Assembly: GCF_024713975.1 (NCBI RefSeq)
Contig: NC_091112.1
Span: forward strand, 2,774,001 to 2,838,000
Reading direction: 5' to 3'
Source of the DNA: Paralichthys olivaceus
Taxonomy: Eukaryota > Chordata > Actinopteri > Pleuronectiformes > Paralichthyidae
Length of the DNA stretch: 64,000 nt
Shown here: piece by piece, positions 54,867-64,000 of the stretch
How the letters are laid out: the number at the start of each line of letters is the position of its first letter
Numbering within the stretch: position 1 is the stretch's first letter
Translations under genes and position numbers: made by a program
Notes under the pieces: generated by a model
What the model was told of the DNA's origin: nothing
Seen by the model: only the letters and a program-made list of their open reading frames with translations
Databases searched by the model: none

Positions 54867-57800
54867 ATGGACGTTAGCACGTGTGACCAGCCCGGTACCG
54901 AGATACACGACTCTCCAGGTAAACAGCTGATGGGTGATGGGTTTAAAAAAAAAAAAAAAAAACCATCTGAGCTGTGGAGCCAGATGTGTGGGAGCTAAAC
55001 TAAGTTGGTGAAACAAAGATGGAGGAGTTCACGCTGACCAAGTCCGAACACGATAAATGCCACATCATTAATTCTTTCAAGTGCAACATCTGATTCTGAC
55101 ACTCACACCTCTGCGGCTGCAGCATGGGAGTTTCCACCGCGGGTCATGTGGTCGAGTGAGGAAACCTGGTGACAACACAGAGGGGACGAGATCCAAACGA
55201 TGAAAGTTTAATGAGACTTATTATATATTATTATTATTAAAGACTTATTCATTAGAACACTCCCCCCACTGATTTCTGAGAAAATCAAAAGTTGTCTACT
55301 TTTTCAGTGCGACACTTGCACAACTTGCTCACGTTAAATATTATTATTAAAACATCCTTGAGAGGTGACACAGATATTTCACGCTGCTCGTGTTCACGGT
55401 GACCTCCACTGTGTGTGTGTCACGTTTCAGTAGATTTGACCACAACAAAACGAGTGAATGTTTTATGCACCTGTTGCTGGTCAGACATGTAAACTTCAAT
55501 TACAGAAGTGTTTTTAGAATGTGGTATTACTGGTTGTACTGGTTGGATCAGAGTGCTTGTCCTACCATCAGTAATAAAAGGTAATACTTTCACATAACTT
55601 TTATGGTAATGGCTCCCAATACAATTCAAAATACTTGGCTCCAGGATGTGTAAACTAAAAATCTCTTGTGGTACAAATGAACCGTAGAACTCAGATGTTC
55701 AGATTTACCAGAGGAACCTCGAAAGGGAGTTTCTGACTCATTCATCTCATTGTATCTCTGACTGATGACAGGGAATGACAGCCCCAGCTCTGATGACTTT
55801 GAACCACTTTCAAAACTGCTGAAAAGGGGAAACAGTGAGGAGAAACAGTCAAGCCCATCGTAAGTAAACTATTTTCAGCAAAAGCAAAAAGTGCTAAATC
55901 TGCGTGTTTGTATCTTCTCCTGTTGTAGCTTCTGATCACTCCGACGACAATGAGCCGCTCATCAAGAAGAAAAAACCTGTGCAAAAAGAAAACACATCCA
56001 GATCTAACAGCACAAACAAGAATTCTGGTGAGTTCTTCAACACGTGTGTGTATTATTAACTGTCTTGCTGATGTTAGCGATGATTCACTGTCTGGAGTGA
56101 ATCGCCTACATTTTTTGCTCTTTTTCAGATTTGAACACAAACGACAGCTCTGACAATGAGCCTCTCATAAAGATCGCCAAAACTGCAAAGAAGCCTTTCT
56201 CAGCGCCTCCAAAAAAATCTGTTGACACAAAGAAAAAAGGTGATAAGGAGTAAAGTTGTTGTTTTACAGCCTCGTCTGCTTTTATGGCATCAATTGGCTT
56301 CATTTTCAGTTGCTTAGAGGAGCCCATGCTTGCTCAAGGACAAGTTTGAAAGCAATGCCACAATGTTATAGCCAGTTTTGAATTGAAAGTACAATGTTTT
56401 CAACCTGATGATGTGTGACCTTTAAAAAGAAGAATGTGTCAAATGTGTCTGTTTATATCTTCTCCTGTTGCAGCTTCTGATCACTCCTCAGATGACGAGC
56501 CGCTGATAAAGATGAAAACAAAGAAACCTGGGAAAAAGGAAAACACTTCGTCCAGATCTAATGGCACAAAAAAGAATGCAGGTGATTACATCAACATAAG
56601 TTTTTATCTGTATTGCTGATGTTATCGATCGATCTCTTAGAAAGAGGCAACTCTGGCATGTGCAGATGTTTTGGATTCTTACGAAGTCTGTACTTGGTGA
56701 CCCTCCCTTTGGTGGATGATACAGTTTGGAACAGCAGCTGGAAGTCTTCCTGCTCTTGATTGATTTCCAGCCACTCCTCTTGGAGACAAAGTGCATTAAA
56801 GGTTCAGCGTGTAGGATTTAAGTCAAAGGGCTCTATCGGCAGAAATTTAATATAAAATAATCCTTGTGATGTTATCACTCGTATGTGATGATCTAAATTA
56901 CACAAATTGAAGTACAATACTTTCAACCTGATGTAGTGTGACCTTTGAAAGAAGATGTGTCTGTTTATATCTTCTCCTGTTGCAGCGTCTGATCACTCCT
57001 CCGATGACGAGCAGCTGATTAAGATGAAAACAAAGTTTGCATCTGCTAAGAAACCCGGCAAAAAAGAAAACACATCATCCAATGACCCAAACAGCAACAA
57101 TACAGGTTAGTTACATCACCAGTCCATCAGCAGGTTGGTTTCTGAATGTTGACTTTGCTGTATGTAACTGTTTTGACTATTCGAACACAGACAGCTCTGA
57201 CAATGAGCCTTTGATCAAAATCGCCAAAGTGTCTTCCAAAGCTGCAAAGGAGCCTCCAAAGAAATCTGTTGATACAAAGAAAAAAGGTACGGTCGCTGTC
57301 TCCACATGAACCTGCGGCATCAACAGAACGCTGCTGTTCTCTCTCACAGATTCTTGACACTTGAATCTTTGTTTTTACACAGAAGCACCAGCTGACGATG
57401 ACGATAGTTTGGATGATGAACCTCTGAGTGAAACTGCCAAGAAACTTAGATCCAGACATCAGCCAAAAAGATCATCTAGAAAAGAAAGCCCGGTAATGAA
57501 ATCCCAAAGGACGGCAGCGAGGAAAAAGGGTGGGTGTGAAATGTAGAAATTTAAAAATGTCTAAAAGGCTTTTTCTGAGAAGATCGGGACCAAAAATATA
57601 TTTTGCTTTATTCCAGTTAAATATGCAGAGTCATCCAGCGACAGCTCAGATGATGAACAACTGACAACAATAAAAAACAAGACAGCGGCTGCATCGGCAA
57701 ACAACAAGAAAACAAAATCAAAACAGACAGACAAATCACTAAAAGGTATGTACCACTTTATTGGACTGACCAGAAGGAAATAACTCTATTTTGTTTAATT

Positions 57801-58684
57801 ACAAGTTGTTCAGTTGCTAAACTCTTGGGTTTTTAAAGACTCTTCATTCTCAGACAGCAGCTCGGACGATGATGACGAGCCCTTGGCGAACCTTAAAGCC
57901 AATAAGAAGAAACCAGTGAAGAAAAACACAAAGAAGACAACTGCACCGCGAGGTGGTGCCTCAAAAAAGAGACGAGGTACTACGGCAGCATTTCTAACGA
58001 GATGAGAAGTACACCATGTACACCAGTACTTTAGATTGAATCCTTGTTGCTGTGACTGTTTGGCAGGACTGACGAATGAAAGCTCAGACGACGAACCCTT
58101 GATAAGCCTTGTGAAGAAGAACCACACAGACAAAGAAAGGAAAACCAAAACAAATTCTTCGACGGCAAAAAAGAGGAACACAGCCCCCCCAAGAAAGCAC
58201 GTGTCAGGTAAAGACTGGTAAAGGTAACACAAGATAATAAGCAGATCATGACACTAACAGCAGACGACTACGTTTGTAGCAGAATAGAACAAACAAGAAT
58301 CACATGTTTGAAAATGAGTAGTTAGAGGTAAAAGACGAATCTGCTCTGTTGACTCACACCTTTGTTTTGTCAATATTTTTTAGGGTCATCAAGTGACGGA
58401 TCTGACGACGACCCCTTAATCACAGCAGCTAAACACCCTCAGGTGACCAAACTCCTGAAAATAATACTGGACAGGTGTGACGATGACGAGGCCAGACCAA
58501 CGGGAAGCTCGGACCAGACCAGAACAGGTACCGATCACAGAACGATGCGATTATTGATGCCGCGATTAAAGTCTCGAATTAAAAAGTGATATTCTTCATC
58601 TCCAAAGCAGAAACAGTGGTCGCTGAAGGGAATCCAACCAAGGAAGAATCAGAGGGTTCAAAGGAATCATCAGGAGAAGAATAA
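54867..58684 (+). CDS. Unrecognised SSDDEPLI repeat-exon nuclear protein
   Basis: Family not recognised. Thirteen exons: 54867-54918, 55772-55834, 55929-56027, 56129-56239, 56474-56581, 56986-57105, 57191-57286, 57383-57529, 57617-57745, 57854-57976, 58067-58207, 58384-58527, 58608-58684; 469 residues. Every intron is phase 1. Exons 2-12 each open with an acidic SSD(D/N)EPLI-type motif (casein kinase 2-like sites); exons 3-11 then run into a Lys/Ser/Thr-rich basic tail with KKPGKKENTS or KSVDTKKK blocks. Exon 12 instead ends in a short helix-like HPQVTKLLKIILDRCDDDE. Low complexity and alternating charge predict a disordered nuclear or chromatin protein. The start ATG has good context (AACAACATGG). 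SDDEPLI also occurs in the DEK C-terminus, and DEK neighbours KDM1B in human; a link is possible but unproven. Confidence 0.8.
56374..57110 (+). repeat. Recent tandem duplication inside repeat gene
   Basis: Exons 5 and 6 and their upstream introns are near copies about 510 bp apart. Both introns carry a TTGAA(A)GTACAAT..TTTTCAACCTGATG block, a GTGTGACCTTT block and TTTATATCTTCTCCTGTTGC before the AG. The exons share SDHSSDDE(P/Q)LIKMKTK and KKPGKKENTSS. Exons 4 and 7 also share DSSDNEPLIKIAK and KSVDTKKK, so an alternating A-B exon unit has been copied. Confidence 0.8.
56796..56905 (+). repeat. Interspersed repeat remnant
   Basis: TTAAAGGTTCAGCGTGTAGG and GGGCTCTATCGGCAGAAATT followed by TAATATAAAATAATCC resemble the ends of a repeat common in spiny-rayed fish. 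It is truncated, within the intron between exons 5 and 6 of the repeat gene, and explains part of that intron's extra length. Confidence 0.6.
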
Positions 58685-60141
58685 GAAGAAGAATCATCGT
58701 GTTACTTTGTCAAAGAAAGGCTCATTGTCACCTTTCAGTTTCTGGACTGGGACGTTCCAACCACTTAGTTTTAAGGAATTTACCAAAAGGTTCTTATTCC
58801 CGAGATTAATCCCCTAAACATCACAGTTAATGTTTATACAGTATGAAGTTAGTGTTTATACAGTATGGAGTTTAAGTATGTTTTATATATGAATATATAC
58901 ATGTTTATTTAAGTAATTTTACTCCAGTTTTTAGGTTTGGGACCAGGTTCCTGAAAGATGAAATGCACAGTCTTTAATGGTGTTTTACTATTTGTGCCTT
59001 TTTATTTGCATTGGCTGTTTCCTCTGGTTTTAACACTTGTTGATGTTAGGTATATTTTTGCTTTCATATTATCTGTACCCTCAGCATGAGGCAGTGAAAA
59101 TCTATTATGATGGATTAAACTGCTCAGATGAATCCGTCTCTGTCAGTTGTCTTTACACACACATGCACACACACACACAGTATTTACAAAACTGCAATTA
59201 TACTCTATATGTCACTGCTGCTTACAGTGGCAACATGGAACCTAATGGAAAAAATGCTAATTTTAAAATAAAAATATTGATATTGAATAAATGACTCCTT
59301 ACAATTCAATGATAAGATCCTTGTCCTATGTGCACAGGACAGTGACACATTTCGGCTCTGGTTTGGAGACACTGGGTCACATGACATGGAAGGAAATGAT
59401 CTATGTCCCTCTGCTGTCCTGCTTTCTGTAATAATATGAAACATGGGGGGGGAAATTCAATTGAACTGTTAATATAAAATAAAAGACGCACTAAAATTCC
59501 ATAACAACATATGTGTCCTGTGTGCACATGGTAATTATACAATTCGGCTCTGGTTTACATGACATGGAAGCTGTTAAATAATAGAAATTCAAATAAATGA
59601 GATTTATACACATTGGCAATAAAAATAATAAGGAAAGTCAGCAGGAAGAGATTTACCATAAAATTAGTTTAATATGATTTGAGTGGTATTTTATGTGAGT
59701 GTGTCTGAGAGTAATCACGGTGGTGGAGAGCGGTGGTTCTGAGTTTGACTGCCCGTCCTCTGACGACCATCCCCGGGTGAACTGAGCCGGAAGACGCCGC
59801 CGCTGGAGTGAAAGCACCGCGGTGCCACAGTCAAACACTTCCGGCATGTCCCGGTCCCGGCCCCGGCAGCAGCAGAACAGTTCCCCCCCAACCTCTCCTC
59901 CTCCTGTCCAGCTCACACCGCTTCCACACAGCGACGCCCCGCGATGTTAGTTCTCATCTCCGTGGAAGAAAAGTTCCCCCCGGAGGAGGAGTGAAGCTTC
60001 ACCCGGGCCTGTCATCACCCACCCGCGGAGGCACCTCACAGCCGAGTCCCGCCGGTGCTATCTGGGGTTAGCTGCCCGCCTGTTAGCTAGCATGCTGCCG
60101 CCCCTCCACAGCGCACAACTCTCCCAGGACTAATTCTCGTC
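58685..60141. other. Repeat-gene 3' UTR and dpy19l4 promoter
   Basis: No further gene. A possible poly(A) signal AATAAA lies at 59286. A local direct repeat spans about 59318-59570. From about 59760 to 60140 the DNA is CpG-rich and forms the dpy19l4 promoter and leader. Confidence 0.55.
59318..59570 (+). repeat. Local direct repeat, two copies
   Basis: Two copies about 190 bp apart share TGTCCT.TGTGCACA, a TTCGGCTCTGGTTT block and CACATGACATGGAAG-like ends. They are moderately diverged and of unknown family. Confidence 0.7.
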
Positions 60142-63100
60142 ATGGCTGAGTTAAGATGCCGGAAAACAGAGATCCAGGAGGGGGATGCAGACAGAGAGGG
60201 GAGCCGGGCTGAGCCAGAGCCGCGGGCTGAAGGTAAGTGGAGCTAAATGTTGCCGTCCGACCACCGGAGGTTAGCTTCGTGAGCAGCAGGTCACTCCAGA
60301 GAGAAGCGGCGGTGAAGATAAAGTGTTTGGTTGTTTTTGAACCCGATCAGAGATGAACGAGGCGGCGACAGTCTCCGGCAGGGAAGGAGGTGAGGACCTG
60401 CAGCGGAGGAGCGATGGAGGCGAAGAGGAGGCTGCTGAGCAGAAACAGGAGGAATCAAACAAACCAGGAGCGTCGGTGAAAACATCCAGGAGGTCCTCAA
60501 CATGTGAGTTTCACTTGTAACGCCAATGCATTTCAAAACACCAACGAACCAATGTCTCTGAATCTGTGTCACTCAGCTGATATTCATTCTCCTGTGGAGC
60601 TTTGTCTCCTCACTTTACTCAGTTTTTACGTGTATAGCAGCAAACATTACATCTCAAGCCACTTTACATAGTAAGAGAAACTTTAGTAGTGATTGCAGCA
60701 CAAGTTAACAATAATAAGAACCATCATCACAAGTATGTGAACACATATACGAGGAATTTGACTCTGGTGTGTGTTTCTGCTCCGCAGCCGGTTTCCTGCA
60801 GCGTCTGGTGAAGGTGTTCTTCGGCTGTTTGGCTGCGGTTGCCTGTGGTGTTCTCTACGCTGTGTATCTCTCAACGTATCACGACAGGAAGTTCTGGTTT
60901 TCTACTCGACAGGTGGGTGACTTTTGTTTTCGCCTGTGCTTACGCTTCCGTGACATTTTCTGTCATCATTCTAAAATTCACTTTTTTTTTTTTCCGCCTC
61001 AGGAGCTGGAGCGTGAAATCACCTTCCAAGCAGGCAGCGGGCTCTATTATTACTATTACAAGCAGCTGCTGGCAGCCCCGTCGTTTGAAAGAGGTTCACG
61101 TCATTTCTGCTTCTTATTGAGGAAAGAAAAATGAACCAGCACCTCAACAGACGTCACCTGTCACTCTCTTCTGCTCCAACAAATCCTGTTCTCGTGTTTC
61201 TCTTGTTCCCCAGGGTTTTATGAGCTGATCATAGATAACAGGACTGTCTCAGGCCAAACCATCAACGCAGTGGAGCGTCTGTCTCTGTATCCAGAGCTCA
61301 TCACTAGCTTTGTGTACAGAGTCACAGGGAGCCAGGTCAGTCATTGTAACTCAGTAGAATCAGTAGAACTCAACAATATGGGTCCTTCTAAGTCTGCATG
61401 ACGTGTGTTGTACGAGTCGGGACGAACGTGGATGTAAACTTCAACTCCTCAGCTGTGATAAAACACGTTTGTGTCCCTGTGTCTCCAGGATATCGTGGAG
61501 CCCATCTACTTCTATGTTGGCGCGGTTTTCGGCCTCCAGGTGGTCTACGTCACCGCGCTGTTTGTGTGCAGCTGGGTGATGAGCGGTACGTGGGTGGCTG
61601 GCATGTTGGCCGTGGCCTGGTACGTGATCAACAGGTGAGGCGATGTTCGTCACTCTTCAGTGGGAGGTTTTCTCTCCGAATTGTAGAAAAATTAGACATT
61701 CCTGCTTTTAATATGATTAAAAACGTCAGTTGTGAAGCAAAATGATTCCCTCTCTAAAATCTGGATTTCCTCTTTTTCCTTGTGCAAAAGTTTGACTTGT
61801 CCTCTTTGTAACTCGTCCTCCTACAGACCAGACACAACCAAAGTGGACCAGGCTATTCCGCTACGGGACAACTGGGCTCTGCCTTACTTCTCTTGTCAGG
61901 TGGCAGCTTTGACTGGATTCCTGAGTAACAATATCTGCTCTGCCACTGAGGTGAGCCTCTCATGAGAACTTGTAGCTCTTTTCCATAACTGCCTGAGCGG
62001 GAACAAATTAACTGTGAATGATGATTGTATCGATTCCCACTGCAGATGAAAACCAGTGGGTTTGAAATGATTGAACTCTGCATCTACACAAACACAAACT
62101 GTGTTTCTCTACAGATGTTTTGCTATCTCACCATGAGTGCCACCACCTTCACCTTCCTCCTGGTGTGGGAACACAGCCATTATGTGCTCTTCATCCAAGG
62201 CCTCTGTCTCTTCCTGCTCGACTCTTTCGACCTGGTGCCGTCACGAAAGGTAACTAAATGTTGACCACACAACAAGCAAGTCTTAGATTTAACTTTTATG
62301 CTCATAATTGTATATTCACCTTCCCCTTCTCGTTTGTCGTCTCTTGTTTTCTCCTTCATCCCTGGTGCCTACAGATGGCAGATATCCACAAGGTGTACCT
62401 CAGCTCCTTGTTCCTGGCGTACTTGTTCCAGTTTCAGAACCCGACCTTGCTCAGCTCGCCGCTGCTCAGCCTCCTGATTGGCTCAGTGCTCGCGAGGTAC
62501 TTCCAGGTAGAGTTAGCTGCTCCCACACGACAAGAGTTCAGCCAGATAGATATTTTTGTAACTCTTCTTTGTTTGCGGACATTCAGATGTGAAGGATTCA
62601 AGTTTCTCTACATCCAATTAGAAACAGTTGTTTTCTGTATTTGTATCTCAGCAAAAGATGAAGGTGGGTCCTCTAGTTGCCAGAGTAATGAAGCTCTTCC
62701 TCCATTTCCACCTGGTCTTTACCACAGGGATCACCTTCAGTTATCTGGTCAAGGTAAAATCACACTCTTTTGACCACTTAAAAAAACAGTTATGTTCATT
62801 CAGTGGTGGCTTCTAAGAGTTTGGACACTAACCAGTGTTTTCCATCGACAGAAACTTGTACCTGTGAGTGAAGGCGACTTCGTTTTGAAGTTCCTTGAAG
62901 TAAAATTTGGACTCAACACAACAACGTGAGTTACAACGCCATCATTCAAAGTCACAGGCTGGACTTCAGTTTAAATAAACTGTGGCATCATTTCATTTCC
63001 TCTGTGATTACGAACAGTTTATTATTCAATATTTCTTTTGGTCTGTTTTAATCTGCTTTAATCTAACGGCCACATGTTTGCTTCCTCGTCGTCAGTGACT

Positions 63101-64000
63101 TTGTCACCAACCTCCTCCTGTGTCAAGAGACCTTGCAGAGTCCGGGTCAGGATTTATTTCTGCGACTGACGCAGGCCTCCGTTCTTCCCTTTTACTTCCT
63201 GGTGCTCACCGTGTGTCTGCTGTCCACCCTGCAGACCATTTACAGAAGACTCAGGTTAGAGGCTCGCGCCACATCACTCACTATGCACTGATGTTATATG
63301 GTGTCTTTTTAAAACGATACTTCACAGAAAACGGATTCATCATGGTTGTGCCTTTAGCTGAAGTCAGTTTCACTTCTCTGCAGTGGTCAGCCAATGAAAA
63401 CCGACCTCCAACTTGAAGATGGACGAATAGGAGAGCAGCCCGAGGTCATCTACCACGTTTTTCACACGCTGCTGTTTGGAGGCCTGACTCTGCTCTTTGA
63501 TGGGTGAGTCTGTCAGCGTAACAAGTGAATTAATTTAGATTTAGTACATGAAACATTAAACATTTTTAAACTGACTGTCTTCTTCCTTCACACAGGATGA
63601 AGTATTTATGGACGCCATACGTCTGCATGTTCACAGCTTTCGGTGTGTGTTCTCCAGACCTCTGGATGACTGTGTTCAAGTGGCTTAAACTGAGGTCCAT
63701 TCACCCCGTTGTGCTGGTGAGTGTCCTCTGACACTCTGAAAACAAACAGTGCTCTTTCACGCATAAAAATATATATCAATGTTATAGTAACATACAGTAG
63801 CAGAAGAGTCTAATCTCCATCGTTTGTCTCTGAACAATACTGAATCATTCAGGTTCTTGCTTCAGTTGTTAATTCTTTATCTTTTATTCTGCAGTCTCTG
63901 ATCCTGAGCACAGCCGTTCCCACCATCATTGGTTTCAGTTTATGGAGAGAGGTGAGAACTTCAGCTCTTTTTCTCTCATCGCTCAGACTCTGAACAATTT
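60142..64000 (+). CDS. dpy19l4: DPY19-like 4, 5' part of gene
   Basis: Multi-span endoplasmic-reticulum membrane protein of the Dpy-19 family, whose characterised members are tryptophan C-mannosyltransferases; the activity of member 4 is not established as far as I know. Fifteen exons are visible: 60142-60232, 60351-60503, 60788-60912, 61003-61093, 61214-61335, 61489-61634, 61827-61950, 62115-62249, 62375-62506, 62652-62753, 62852-62925, 63096-63254, 63384-63503, 63596-63716, 63895-63951. They give 584 codons, about four-fifths of the family length; the 3' end lies beyond the window. The N-terminus is charged and disordered; then [60 protein letters not shown] and [19 protein letters not shown] match DPY19L4 best. 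Intron phases agree throughout. Confidence 0.95.

Noticed and set aside
54440-54880. 146-residue minus-strand frame antisense to the repeat gene's first exon
   Set aside because: No homology or splice sites; it mirrors the leader of the plus-strand gene.

Overview
This window is vertebrate nuclear DNA, almost certainly from a teleost fish and probably a spiny-rayed one. The genes are split into many short exons with small introns. It carries a liver-basic FABP (fabp10, absent from placental mammals), a red-cell type sodium/proton exchanger (beta-NHE, slc9a1b) and short fish-type interspersed repeats. No viral, bacterial or organellar genes were seen. All exon models were built by eye from splice sites, reading phase and remembered family sequences.

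Layout from left to right. 1-7082 has no recognisable gene, only microsatellites and a diverged local duplication. 7083-11061 (minus) is a sialin-type SLC17 transporter whose untranslated first exon ends at 13553. It diverges from mycbp (plus, 14428-15377) across a shared promoter region that holds a perfect CLEAR-type palindrome. gja9 (minus, 16600-18108) converges on mycbp. srsf10 (minus, 21365-25264) contains an AT-AC minor-spliceosome intron with a purine-rich candidate regulatory exon inside it and a small inverted-repeat transposon in intron 1. fabp10 (minus, 25993-27150) and slc9a1b (minus, 29115-35122) follow. cfap69 (minus, 38330-46597, possibly reaching 37248) has a second minor-class intron. 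Near its 3' end lie two well-spliced exons that are either its alternative tail or a separate 66-residue membrane microprotein.

The right part is transcribed rightward. kdm1b/LSD2 (47699-53131) diverges from cfap69. It is followed by an unrecognised 13-exon gene (54867-58684) in which 11 consecutive internal exons, all bounded by phase-1 introns, each encode one acidic motif of the type SSDDEPLI followed (except the last) by a lysine-rich tail. The last gene is the 5' four-fifths of dpy19l4 (60142 to the window edge).

The genes do not form one pathway. The left half (mycbp, gja9, srsf10, slc9a1) matches genes that lie on human 1p34-p36; kdm1b, cfap69 and dpy19l4 come from other human regions. 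The most novel object is the repeated-exon SSDDEPLI gene. The two minor-class introns, the CLEAR site at a lysosomal transporter promoter and the altered His position in the sialin-like protein are the next most interesting.
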